From Herpomyces periplanetae (lineage: Eukaryota; Ascomycota; Laboulbeniomycetes; Herpomycetales; Herpomycetaceae), in the NCBI GenBank assembly GCA_009733715.1, contig WMKJ01000041.1, positions 41,126 through 105,125 on the forward strand: a stretch of 64,000 nt of DNA, in the 5' to 3' direction. Both the position numbers and the translations under genes were made by a program. Below, in pieces: positions 44,801-56,050 of this stretch. The notes beneath the pieces were generated by a model, which saw only the letters and a list, made by a program, of their open reading frames with translations, did no database searches and was not told where the DNA came from. Position 1 is the stretch's first letter, and each line of letters begins with the position of its first letter.

Positions 44801-46007
44801 GATGAGCACGAGGTTTAGCAGAAGTCAAGCCCGAAATTGGTAAATATTGAGCAAGGGTGGAATGTTTTCCGCGGTGAGATCGAAACAAGGATGGAATATT
44901 AGTGGATGAAGAGCTTCGAGAGATGATTCCGGCAGAATTCAAGGGCGAAAGGGTAGCAGTTGTAGTCGAGGATGAAATAGCGGGATAATCCAGGGTATCG
45001 TTGAAATAGGTAGAATCATGTGAAGATTTTCGGGGGCGATATGCGGCTAACGCATTTGAGGTAAAGTGATTGGTTACGCTAGCTATGTTCGGAGGGTAGC
45101 AAGCACTTTCTCCAGAACAGCACGAAGCCGAGCCTGTAATTGCGAGTCCACTAATACAGTGACTGGGGGGGTAATGAATGCAAGACGGACTTAAATATGG
45201 CGACTTTGGACTAGAGTAAGAGTTAGTGGGAAAAACGAGTTGGGATGTTGCACAAGGCGTAACAATAGTCGAGCGACGGGATATTGCGGCAGAATCAACT
45301 GAAAGGTGAATGTCGCTTTGTCTACGGTAGCCTGAGCCGCGCTGATAAGTACGAGAGGCGCTATCGTATTTTGAAGCGTCACTCGAGCGTCGTGTTACAG
45401 GAAGCACTGTTCTGACGTTTTCCAGCCCAGACACATTGGTCGTATTACGATTAATCGGGTAGAGTGAATCATTCTGGTTAGTTGGACTGTATGTAGAGTT
45501 GGAACTATTAAGTGAGATGGAATTGTAACCGGAAGTGTGAGTGGTTGAACAAAGATTTCGATTATATCCCGATACATTTCTACATCTGTAACGGGAGTCC
45601 AAGTTAAGCATGGCAGGATTTTGCGTGAATGATCTTCCATACTGACGTACAGATGAGGGTGATATCGAGACGCATGATTCAAGACTAGTAGACTGTGTGG
45701 ATGGAGAGCTTCGGTAGGAGTTTCTCGAAGCAGATGTGGAAGAAGCGTAGGAGGAGGACCGACGGGACACATTTGGGGTAGCGGAACCATTTACCATAAG
45801 GGTTCCCGGAGCGTTTGATTGATTAACCGTCATTAACGGTGGTCCAGGTATTCCACCGTACATTCCGGAATTATATCGCGGGAACGGATTATTCATTATA
45901 GTGGAGGGCAAGGACCTGGGCCTGCGGTGAGGAGAATGAGAAGAACGCTGAGAGCGATGCGAGCCAGATGAACGCGGGGAATAAGAATTCGGGGAGTTCA
46001 AGAGCAT
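41841..46007 (-). CDS. Very large Ser-rich, probably disordered protein
   Basis: One uninterrupted frame of 1388 residues from the first ATG (46007); the frame remains open a few codons upstream without an ATG. No enzymatic domain is recognised. Ser dominates throughout, with Thr, Asn and Pro. Short basic-Ser patches recur: SKSFHSAKRRSFTYHGR, GRKSFTSKDG and RRSSSYAS, which look like basophilic kinase sites (RRxS). A 'KRGIFGSKQAA' and 'RSSTFGFVSALSLGRKSF' segment near the C-terminus and a final EEAWFKGIGI are the most structured-looking, possibly conserved pieces. A frame this long is unlikely by chance. It is probably a fungal regulatory or cell-polarity scaffold, but function is not known. 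Confidence 0.8.
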   Translation of the reverse strand: MLLNSPNSYSPRSSGSHRSQRSSHSPHRRPRSLPSTIMNNPFPRYNSGMYGGIPGPPLMTVNQSNAPGTLMVNGSATPNVSRRSSSYASSTSASRNSYRSSPSTQSTSLESCVSISPSSVRQYGRSFTQNPAMLNLDSRYRCRNVSGYNRNLCSTTHTSGYNSISLNSSNSTYSPTNQNDSLYPINRNTTNVSGLENVRTVLPVTRRSSDASKYDSASRTYQRGSGYRRQSDIHLSVDSAAISRRSTIVTPCATSQLVFPTNSYSSPKSPYLSPSCIHYPPSHCISGLAITGSASCCSGESACYPPNIASVTNHFTSNALAAYRPRKSSHDSTYFNDTLDYPAISSSTTTATLSPLNSAGIISRSSSSTNIPSLFRSHRGKHSTLAQYLPISGLTSAKPRAHLRFASHVNSSPALRALGSKSSLDGSVASHFSRGNGSRGSRNSAVTSLIRSPSVRSSESSSARASPSPGCSTSDILYPSSLEVDAHVEALKAVSGAMSIGNPSDHNYSDYTFQPFPIAYTSSLPANPPPTSSPSHIAQLLILPQRADKSDHYYRHTCVTKHSSRKPDYIDLSSTSAQALKHKANKVSAIPSTPGTLSEQNPQPCPSGQIIISSRSSSSKALPPLPQTQPSNTKSSSESDSAPISLNSNSTSHILSTKEHLSMLSSQTASLSTLTGTAPLPLPQDSFAISSSSFLDSASSGTSSIRSVVLDPEYGSPSTVNSRPQSNGKTDNMAMSTDDSTFHPCMSREKVPELQSFYSESANNLLHTSYQLSSSPDTVYEHRKSTIGLSSERHRSTVNLVSCTESDDAAMINANVTDVLDLDLDVCDTSPTHPEYNSKNSRLQSTELSGDLTHDELPLRLSPTHTLSLTSHNRTGSKVNIPLFRRFAVTFRGALNRSKSVQRSSSYFTSYTHSGCMPSPLPFGSAFTNSEPQEPGPRKSFRRELLKSAVTNEPDQDSNSRGAHSKSTFGLKVENDEIGGKSKFNAGRSKSFHSAKRRSFTYHGRQDGTQRLNNTPGTSAFCGPFKLKSGPPVLSFCVPSTAISVDYSFDNENTVVPLPPSLESRIVRDSSAGSCLTNAESTCTNDTSLTPMTNPSSTTPPSASILNSTSKLSGVDESEGLKVDAPCDEAKNTDGITNGKAHKSGEKSAESEKLVSGKLPVNATHSNDSSSQLIPGIKRACNQARVNGKRISTLFVVGQVDSATDDKFQNPHMKTISPDNASAGPDGRETIVDSILNQNSNARISLGEKSLTSKAGHKLKFPSSVYPNRKKRGIFGSKQAAANTGYPATRSSTFGFVSALSLGRKSFTSKDGNMAGLSSSANSNASSLPPLPKFTSAPLIDLSWSFDKTTFGDTSESTNDTNGGNANTGTEALTGLNNEEAWFKGIGI

Positions 46008-48579
46008 GGCGTGCACAAACACAGAAAACAGTCAAATTAAACGGTCCAATGTCAAAGCGATGGTAATGCTGCAAAAATTACCATCAAGCGTTATTAAAAT
46101 GTAAAACCCGTCAAGATTATCTGCGGGGGCCAACGTGTCTTTGTATGTGCGATAAAGGAGAGATTCGGTTGGGTTTGTAGAATTAGTCTTTGATTAAGTC
46201 GGGTAGAAAAGAGTAAAAGTACCGGAAGCAAGGAATTAAGATGCTTTGATTGTTGGGATCTGGAAAGCTGGACCGAGGTCTAGGGGAGAAATTGACGCAG
46301 AAGCGAGGTACCAATCAGTCATATAGCTTTCAATGATGAATTTTGAAATTCACGGGATACGACAAAATAGATGGAAGAGTGGAGGCAGTTTAACAAGTGT
46401 AGAACAGAGGGGAATGGCTAAGACAGCTAACTGTGAATGTATTAGGCGAGACCTTTGTCGTGCTATACAAGTCCGGCTGTTGATATTAATTGACTTTAGA
46501 ATTGGAGACGTTCCCAGGATCAACGAAGCACACTAGAAATTGTGAGTGGTAAGGAAATCATGCACTGAGGAGAATTTTACCAATGGACGTAATTCGATCG
46601 GAGCTGATTGGTCTGGAATTGATGACGGAAAGGAAGCGGAAGTTTCAATTGAGCTTGAGGCATGTAGGGGAGCCAGGTATACGAGGTAAAATGCCTAGTA
46701 ACCGGTGTGCTCTGGGATCCAGACAGTATTTAGAAATGATGTGGATATTAACAGTCAATGGGGGAGGGCAGGGCGATATCGTAAAAGTGGAGGTCAAGCA
46801 AAAAGTTAGCATGCAAATACTGAAGGGACGAGATTGTTAAAGGGGTGAGAGGAAGTGTTAGAGTTTGGAGATCAAGAAGATATTGGACGGGAAGAGAAGA
46901 AAAGCTTTATTGCGAGACGAATAGAATTGAGTAAAGATGCGTGGACGACGCTCGTTAATAAAGCCGAGGGGTTACTGATAGTGTTAGCAAACAGGAGTGG
47001 TAATGCGGGGATGAAATGATAAAGAGAGCGTGAAAGCAGAAGGAAAAGCGATAATGCTTTAGGAATTCGAATGCGCTAGCACGGCAAGTTAAATAAGATT
47101 GATATGAGAGTGGGGAGTCAAAAACAATGAGCCGCGACACAATTTACGCAAGACATTTCATGAGCCAAAATTGTTATGTCATGATAGGGAGGACAGCATA
47201 GAGGAAACGAATGTGGTGCAAGTATATAAATAATCGAGGTTAAATTGAGCAATAGTGCAGTCTTCACATGTGTATATATATATATAAATACGTATATATA
47301 TATATATACATTTGTATGTATGTACGTACGTATGAATGTGGGTGCGTGTATGAGCTCACTTGTTCGTTCGTACGATACCGACAAACCTGATGTATACTGC
47401 CAACGGCGGACAATGGACAACCAACACGTAAGCCGCAGTCAGGACGGGCCCGAATCAAGGTGAGAGATTGTCTGCGTACGCTTGAAAGAAGGTGTGAAGT
47501 ACAGATACCAGACAGTGAATCAGAGCAGCTAGGTTCACAAAGACTTGCCGAGTGGGTACATTTCATTAAGAAAAGTAAGCTAGCGAAGAGAGTTTTGTAT
47601 TAACGACGCCCTAAGCAACATTCAATTAAGTAGCAGACTGAGTCAACTATTTGCAAGTGACTGGTCATATACATAACCCAAAGAATCCCAACGTTAGATC
47701 AAAATATAAAGTTAACGTTAAAAGTGCGGGTGTGCGGTCATACGAGAATATATACAATTTTATCCTTAAAGCGTGCAAGCGTAAATAGTAATATGTATGA
47801 GGCTGACCCGGTTGAATCCTCGATGTAGTATCGCCCACACTGACTAGGATTGCACCGGACATAATGCATACAGCTGGTTGGTCAGCTTGGAGATCAGGTT
47901 AACGACAAAGCATTGCGTAAAACCTTGCGCGTAACAGACCAGCGATTCACGAATACTCAAGCTTCTCTACGTAGGGAAGTTAACCGATGGGAAAAGTTTA
48001 CGACCTGGGGGGGGCATAAGCCAAAGGTTATACTACTGACTTGAAATGTTTAACCATGCAAAATACAGCCGACAAACCAAGCCTGAGATCGCTTGCGCCG
48101 TGTCTCAAAGATAAAGAATATCTCACATTGAACCAGCTAATACCTTGTCGGTACACATTATATTTTGTGCAATTACACACGTGAAGATGTACATTTGGCT
48201 GAACAAGGGTAAAAAGGAGACCTGCGAACTGCGATTAGGGTGAACGGGGTGTAGCAACGGGCGTGAGTGCGGGTGGGTAAGTGTATGGGGAAATGGTCAG
48301 GTTAGCGTTCAATTTTTGGTTGTCGGGTAAGGTTCATGTGGAGAAGTATGGCTTCAGCAAGTGAGCAATCGATCTCGCCTTTTTACTTGAACACACGTAT
48401 ATTATACGCGTACCTTGATTTTTCAGCCAAACAGTATTCAGGAGGCGATGAACTAAAAGGTAAGCCTAATCAGAGATGACGCATACAAAGTAACGAGTTC
48501 GTTCGCAGGCTAACGCAGTGTATATTCAGAAATGCATGTATACAGTAAGCTTTTGGATCGGTTAACGTTAGCCGCGTGA
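46008..48579. other. Promoter region of the Ser-rich gene and non-coding sequence
   Basis: 46130-47060 is purine-rich on +, pyrimidine-rich on the sense strand of the Ser-rich gene, so it is likely its promoter and leader. A TA-rich microsatellite lies at 47271-47333 and a CACGTG at 48178-48183. No gene is recognised. Confidence 0.45.
47271..47333. repeat. (TA)n / GTAT microsatellite
   Basis: TATATA runs separated by AAATACG, then TATG and TACG tetranucleotides. Confidence 0.85.
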
Positions 48580-48810
48580 GTAGTTCCAACGAATTTATCA
48601 TCGTCAAAGGGATCAGGGTGTACAAAGCTTGAGAAACCGCTCATGTTAATTCAATGGGTAAAGCCCAAGCGCAAGCTCACGTTTGGGAATGAGGAAGAGA
48701 ATGAACGCGGACATGGACATGGACAGGATATTGAGCATGGGCATGGGCATGAACATGGACATGGTCACTCACATGTATCAAGCGAAAAAAGACGGTCGAC
48801 CGGCACGTGA
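48580..48810 (+). CDS. Possible small His/Gly-rich coding exon or ORF
   Basis: The frame is open from 48580 and contains an ATG at 48643, giving 55 residues to TGA at 48808-48810. The centre reads GHGHGQDIEHGHGHEHGHG, like the metal-binding loops of ZIP or CDF zinc transporters, preceded by KPKRKLTFGNEEENE and followed by SSEKRRSTGT. The hexamers GGACAT and GGGCAT that encode it are also a simple repeat, so chance is possible. No membrane segment is present. It could be a small protein, an exon of an unrecognised gene or a relic. Confidence 0.3.
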   Translation, partial: VVPTNLSSSKGSGCTKLEKPLMLIQWVKPKRKLTFGNEEENERGHGHGQDIEHGHGHEHGHGHSHVSSEKRRSTGT

Positions 48811-50319
48811 GAGTACGTAACGCAAACTTACGAGGGGTCAGCAAAGTCGTGTAGTTAGGATGTGCGCAACGAAACTCAGGTACTAGGAGTACAAGTATTT
48901 GATGATAACACGAACGCCTACACGAGCCAGCCAGCCAACCAGTCAGTAAGTCTGAATGTTAAACAAAAAGAAAATCTGGCCATACGCTGACACACGAAAG
49001 GCTAATGATGTACTCATTAGCCACGTCGTATGAAATGGAATGTCAAGCATTGTATTGTACAACATGAACGTATGCATCCTCGTTTTAGTGTACGTGAGCA
49101 TGTACAATTTTAAGTTGATGCAATGACAAAACTAATCGTGCTTGCGCACGCAAGCACATATGCACACATTCTTAGCGGTTACTTTTGCCCTAAACCCAAT
49201 TTCAGGTCGACAAATACGTTCCTTGCTAAGGGTAGGTAGAAAGACTCTATAGATGCATACACTCCGAAGAGGAGATTTAAGGCCAGCGTAACAATTGTTT
49301 ACAGATTATTTAATGTGTGCGCACGAGTGTGTACACGAACGAAGTTTTTGATTAAAAGATTTTTGGTTTACATATTTTTGTGAATAGATTACACAATCTA
49401 GATTCGATTACCCAAAGGCGCTGAAAATGAGATATCAGTATAAATAAAGTTAAGATCATGAACAATAATAGGTTAATTGTTTATATGTGTATTTGTTATT
49501 AGGACGGCGTATAGACATGATAAGGAGAGTACACGGTAAAGATAGGGGAATTTTGAGCTTCGATGGAAAAGAGTGTGTATGATTTTGTAGGTATAGGATA
49601 CAACTTCAGCCCAATTGCATCGTATCGTAATATTCAGGAACCAATTCGTCGGACGCCACACAACTGCCTGGTGAAAAGGGTGCACAATAATAAGATTGGC
49701 GAAATTTCCTTGGGATAAGCCTGGACGGTTAGCATGGAGGACGCATTTTGTAATATTGAAAATTTTTGTAGGTAAAGTCAATATACACAGGGACACCCTT
49801 TAATGTCTATGTTACTGAACCAGGCAAAAACTTAATACCCTCTAAATTTCACGCACATGAGAATAACCAATTCAGTAACGAATTCGTTGATACTTCAAAC
49901 CAAAATGAAGTTTTCCTAAACAAAGATTCATGCTCGAGAAAACGAACGATTTCCTAATCGGGATATAGAGATAAGATGAGATGACAAGTTTCCTGATTAG
50001 GAAAGTTGTGAAGTATTGGGATGTTTGCTGCAACGGTCTTTCCGTGCGCGAGTGAAATTCTCCGATCGACGGGTACGTTTATTAATCAGTCAGCTAGTCA
50101 ATCAACAGGCAAGGCGAACAACCGGCTCGCATGAATTTTTGTAGTGGCGAACAGATTAATTGGGGGATTGACTGATTCCGGATTAGTTTCAGAAAGTTTG
50201 GTAGGTGTATGTGTATGCATATGGATATAGTTGTCGATCAATCAATGTCACTACTTTTAAGTTTTCCTCCTTCCTATCACTGTTCTATGGGTACTTGGAT
50301 GAACCCTTGATCAAAAATT
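48811..50319. other. Non-coding sequence downstream of phosphofructokinase
   Basis: No gene is recognised. Contains the 3' region of the phosphofructokinase gene. Confidence 0.45.
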
Positions 50320-53030
50320 TCATAATCTTCCTCCATTAATACAATTATACCTGTACTTTTTGTCTGGGTTTGCCTCATTGTCTGAATCCTTCGCAAATGT
50401 ATCATCACACTTTTTTCGATCTACTACTACGTGCTCATCTCCCGTTGTTTCGACAACCGTTCGTGCACTTAACATACGTACAAGTTTCTTTAATTGCGCC
50501 CAATGATCATGTTTAGGTCTACGATCATGCCAATTTGTCTGCTTTTCCACTTCAACTATGGGAGTAAAACTAATATTAGAACCAACTAGACCGAGTATTG
50601 ATACACTCTCTTCCCGTTCTAATACTAAACGTTTTCGTTCTTCCGCAATCATTGTTTCATCGTGAGTGGAATCGCCGCCTAAAAACTGTTCGATATGTTG
50701 TATACTTCTGATGGCGAATCTGGTTGCACGAACTCGATCCATTGGTGATGGTCGTGTACCCTGTTGAAAATGACCGGGTATGCCGATTCTAGTCTCAAAT
50801 TTTCCTTTACCAGCATCACGAATAATATCTGCTATGACTTGGGTTGTGTAAGTAGAGCTGGCTCGCTCATTTCGAAGAATTATCTTCCCTGTTCGTGATG
50901 CTCCCCGGTCATTTTCGAACAGCTTACGGAGATGATCTATATCACGTTTTATCATGTCTAAAGTAATCCCTTCTTCGGGTGTGTAAACGGATATTGCGCC
51001 AACACATAACCCAACCACCGTTGCTATAAATCCCGAAGCGCCTCCTTGTGTTTCTATCACGAAAACTCTTCGTCTGGAAGCTGAGGCTGAAAGCCGACAT
51101 GCGTCGCAATATTGAATAAGTGCATTGGTGCAAGTATCACTTCCTAAAGAATATTCCGTTCCCGGTACATTATTCGAGACGGTTGCTGGTAAAACCACCA
51201 TAGGGATACATAAACTTTCGTATTCATCACGCGCATTTCGTAGTTGACTCGCTGCTGTGAATGCCTCGAATCCGCCAATGATAAATAATGCTTGAATTTT
51301 GTAACGACGAAAGCATTCGGCCGTCGTAGCCATGTCTTCGCTGGGAAGCCCTCTATTTGTTCCAATTTCTGAACCTCCTCTACCGAAACATGTCGCCACG
51401 TCTAGCCATTCAAGTTCACGTACTGACCCTAACGGTTTATCATCATGATGACGGCACAACCCTGGAAATCCATTATAAAGAGCTACCGGTGTATGCCCTT
51501 GCGTGAGACAATATGCAACTGCTGCTCTTGTTGCATCATTCATACCACCCGCGGGTGCTCCTACGTGAATGATTCCAATTCTTATACGCTATAAATTGGA
51601 AGTTAATAGAAATCATTTTGGAATACTGTCGCCCCCTTAGATTAAAAAAGTAAAGTATTTCGCACAATGGAGAAAGCTTATACATGTTATAGCTTACCTT
51701 GTGCATGGGTAAAGGCTGATATTGTTCACCAACATGATTAAGAATCTGAAAGGCATCATTTAATTCGCTAAATTCTGCGTTTCTTAGGAGTTTGGCTTTA
51801 TCAAATTTTCGTTCTTCAATTGCTCGAGCAACTGATTGAGTTTGTTCTACCAGTGTCATGAGGTCTCTGCGCTTGATTTGGTCTTCATTAATACAAATTA
51901 CTGGGCTATACGAAGCATTAGCAGCTTGCGGTTCGAGTAATGCACTGACTGCTTCAGCACCCTGTAAGGTTGATAGTAAACGGTCGTAAGCACAGGGTGG
52001 ACCACCCCGCTGTACATGTCCTAAAGTGGTGATTCGTGTATCCAAATTCAAGTTTTTTATTAGTATATCCTTGATTTGATTAGTTGTTATACGATTCAAA
52101 TTTCGGTCGATTGCACCTTCGGCTACAATAACAATAGTTTGGCGTTTACCGAGTAGGCGTTTCTGACATAGCGAACCAGAGAGGTTAGTTAAGTTTACTT
52201 TGTACTCAAGTTGACACGAATCATGGGTAGAATAAACTGGGGGGTTTACTAATAACATGGATGGATCGTACCTTTTCTATCATAGAACACATTTTTTCTT
52301 CCCATTTTACTTCTGGAGGACTTTCCGGTATAAAAATAAAGTCGGCACCACAACCAATTCCAGCCATTAGGGCTAACCAACCGCAATGACGACCCATAAC
52401 TTCGATGATAAAAGCCCGTTGATGACTGACGGCGGTGGAATCGATATAATCGATCATTTCACAAACTCGGTGTAGGGCACTATAACAGCCTATCGTGGCA
52501 TCAGTGCCCGACATGTCATTATCAATGCTTCCAACAAGGCCCACTATGCTTAAAGCACGATGGGGGGCCACTTGTTCGGCAGTGTATTGGTGGGTAGCGA
52601 TAAGTTCATCTAGCAAGCTAGACCATTCAAGTTGAAGGGTGTTGGCACCAGTTAAACTTCCATCACCACCGCATACTACTAAAGCATCGATGCCGAATTT
52701 AATTAAGTTTCCAGCAGCCGCAAGTCGACCCTGACGAGTTCTAAATTCAGCGCAACGCGCAGTTCCTATCAAAGTTCCACCCTCGGAGAGGTAGCCACGG
52801 ACATCCTCCCAGTACATACGTTGAATAAATTTTCCACCTTTAATTAGACCTTCATAGCCTTCATAAATGGCAAAGGCTTCACAGCCTCGAAAAATTGCCA
52901 TTCGAACTACGGATCGAATGGCTCCATTCATTCCGGGAGCATCACCGCCAGATGTTAGGACCGCAATGCGTCGCTTATGCGAAACCAGCATGAGATGCTC
53001 ATCGGGTACGACTTTAACCGATAACGTCAT
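50320..53030 (-). CDS. PFK1: ATP-dependent 6-phosphofructokinase, fungal two-lobed type
   Basis: Phosphorylates fructose 6-phosphate in the committed step of glycolysis. Three exons are inferred on -: 53030-52272, 52162-51698 and 51588-50320, 830 residues. The N-terminal catalytic half has GGDAPGMN (28-35), GTARC, CGGDGS (120-125), [11 protein letters not shown] with catalytic D170, and VMGRHCGW (211-218). [10 protein letters not shown] follows in exon 2. The C-terminal half has the duplicated but altered counterparts GAPAGGMN (418-425), IIGGFEAF and VSNNVPGTE, typical of the allosteric fructose-2,6-bisphosphate lobe. It lacks the long N-terminal extension of the budding-yeast subunits and is close in size to filamentous-fungal enzymes. 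The last 40 residues are hydrophilic and unlike the family; whether a further exon exists is unclear. Confidence 0.93.
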
Positions 53031-56000
53031 GTTTATTTTTTCAGTATATATGTATGGATAACTGAATAGTTTATTTAAACAAGCTTATTAAAGGTAATAT
53101 AGTTAAATATATTTGACTTGGCCAAGGTAAATGTTGTTTGGGGGAGGCGTTTATATTGATGCTGAATACGACGAAGACAGGATAATGACGACAAGGAACA
53201 TTGAAAGTTTGAGTTAAGGTATCGCATAGGATAGGATGAAATATTATTTATGGATATAAAAAAAGATGTAAGCCGATAAAAGCTGCAATGTGGATTTTAT
53301 ATATCTTAAAAGTATGAATGAAATGTAGACACGACAACGAATTTAACACCCAATTCAGTAAATGTGTGGCACACCATACATCAGGCAACGAGGCGCTGAC
53401 TTGTCGCGGGCAGGCAATGTGTGGCGTAGGCATAGACGACGGGGTGGTGATTTGTATATTTCGATGTAGGGGAATTTTGGACGAATAAACTTGCAGAGTA
53501 CGGTTCAATGTAGTGGGTAGTGGGTAGTAGGCAGTGGAACTGTGGAGATGGAGTTGTGGAGTTGTGGAGTTGTAGAGCAGCGTTACGCCGTGGAACGAAA
53601 TTTTCAGAGCAGGTCAGGAAAGTTGGTTTCCCTGTAATTATTCAAAGTTGAATCAACGTCGGCCCGCAGAGTAGCGACTGGTGGGTGGAAGGGTTGGATA
53701 TTTTGGATTGACTAGGAGAGTATTACAGAAATATATTTACGCTAATTTAAGCGGTTGCAAATGGAAATACTTTATAATAATTAATAAAATACTCCATGTT
53801 TTATGAATATAAATTGGATATAGTATACGAATTTTGGGTGGCCATTTACACGTATATCTAGAGTATTCATACTTATTGATTGAGAGCTAATTGGTAAATA
53901 TAATAACCGACGTACAAACTAAGGACTACATCAGGTCATTTTTATATATTTGATTCGAGGAACTTTTGCCGGGCATTAAGCTAAAGTCGACAGTGGCAAT
54001 GCAAGTATTTGTATCCACTTTATGATTTGTGTCATTAAAGTTAAAGCATTGGAAGTATTAATAGTTGTAGTGCTAAATTCGATATTGGCATTGAGCGGGT
54101 GATGGAAAAGTTGGTTTAAGCTTGAGCTATGTGATAATACATGATGTTATGTTTAGGGGAAGTTAACCTTTTAAGAAAACAAAATATTCCACTTTCATGC
54201 ATTGATTGTAATGATATATGTTGATTATAAAAGTTCGGGCATGGAAATTTTTGTGTTAAATGAATGATTTAGGATTGAATAAATGCTTGACGGGTAGCCT
54301 GAAATAAGTTGAGGAAACAATTTTTGGAAAGATTGTAAGGCTAATGAAGGGGAGGATTACTGTTTGGTTTTAGGTTCAAGAGTAAATGTATTCAAGGACC
54401 ATTTTTAAGAAAAGAATTCTCGGAATAATAAGCGATTAATTTTCAAAAGTAAAGCTTTGGTTTTGAGACAATGAGAAATAGTGAATGGTGGAAAATTGAG
54501 AGCAAAAGAGAATTAGATAGTACAGTGGAACAATTTTGGGAAGGGTTGGCGGACTGATGGAAGATAAAGTTTGAAAGATGATCGTGGGAAGGGAGTAGAT
54601 AAGTAAAGTTTCTACAAAAAGTTTAGAAAGTTTGGTAATGGGAAATACCAGCAGATATAAACAAAGTAAGGTTTAGTGGAGGAAAAAGTAGTAATTGAAA
54701 AAATTGGAAATTTTAGAAATAGTGAAGGGTTTGAACAGTATTGAGTGTAACTGGTTGATTGAATTCGCCGAGTTTTGCATTGTTGAACAACATAAGTAGG
54801 GTTTTGAGTTAACAGGTAGTATAGACGCAAGGGCACGATGTATAGGAAGAGGGGTCGAGTTGGAGGGGAGATAGGATACAATAAAAGTTTGGAAGATGAT
54901 TGAGACGAGGGAAAAAGTTGAAGATCCTTGGAGAACGAGAGGGAGAAAAAATCAAGATGAGGAAAAATGATAAAAGATATCAAAGGGATGATTAAGTGAT
55001 GAACAACATAAAAGTGTAGGAGACTGAAAAGGATTAAGAGGAGTAGATTAACGATTGATGGAAGGATAAGAAGAACTGGGTAATTAAATATAATGAAGTG
55101 TGGTATGGTAGTTGATGAAGGCTAAGGTAGAATAGAAGCTTACTATTGTGAAAAGGAAAACAACGCTAGTAACAAGTTAAGATTTGGGGAGGGTGGGTTC
55201 CTTGACTAGACGATATAAGTGAAGAGTTAAGGCAAACAGGGCAGAAAGAAAAATTTTAGATGATTTTCACAAGATTGATAGATGGATGGTAGATTTTAAG
55301 TGATGGTTACGTCTATTACAAAAAACTTAGATATGGTGATGAGGGAATGCAGAGGATTGTTAAATGGAGTAGAAAGAAATATATGTAGAAGAGGGTGTTA
55401 GAGAAGTGTAACAGGGTTGAAGATGAAGAAATTTGGAGCAAGAAAACCCGACAACGGTAGTAGATGTAAGTTTGTGTAGTCTTTGAAGGTCAGTTAGACA
55501 AAAGATTTTTCGAGAAATAATTGATATACTTTATAGTCGAGGCAAGTTAAAAAGAAGGATCGTAGTATGAATTAGAAAGTGAACGAGTATATATAGAGGC
55601 CAGTGGTAGCATAATTTTCATGGGAAGAATTCAAAAGCATATGGATAGAACTAGAAGAACGTAAAAGGAACAGAAAAATTAGTATCACGAAAGAATACCG
55701 CGAAAAAAGAGCAAGTAATTTATGGGAAACAGGGAATCAAGTTCACGAAAATAAAATTGAAGCAATGGATACAGGAAATGGTTGGAATGACAAGCATGTA
55801 TACACAAATGGATTTATACAGGTGAACTTATTTGGCACAATTTATCTGATTCACATTTACATGGCAGAACATTTCGGAAAAGACCAAATCAAGTTTTCAA
55901 TTTATCGTTAAATATATTCAATGGATGAGCAAGGGAAAAGTAAGCTTGGGATATTTACAAATGACGATTCAAATGAATGGGATCAGGGTGTGTTGCTAAG

Positions 56001-56050
56001 AATTTAGGAATGATATGTAGAGTCCTGTACCGAAAAGTTTACAAGGGATT
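53031..56050. promoter_or_regulatory. Long purine-rich 5' flank of phosphofructokinase
   Basis: About 3 kb with purine bias on +, strongest at 54300-55760, which is pyrimidine-rich on the sense strand of the phosphofructokinase gene. Short degenerate repeats of GTAGTGG and GTTGTGGA lie at 53510-53576. No coding homology. Confidence 0.4.

Noticed and set aside
42000-45800. Shorter frames opposite or within the Ser-rich gene
   Set aside because: Shadow frames of the long coding frame.
47795-47835. tRNA B-box-like GGTTGAATCC
   Set aside because: No matching T-stem, A-box or acceptor stem could be drawn.
54612-54983. 123-residue - strand frame
   Set aside because: Phe/Ser/Leu-rich product of the purine-rich + strand; probably phosphofructokinase leader.
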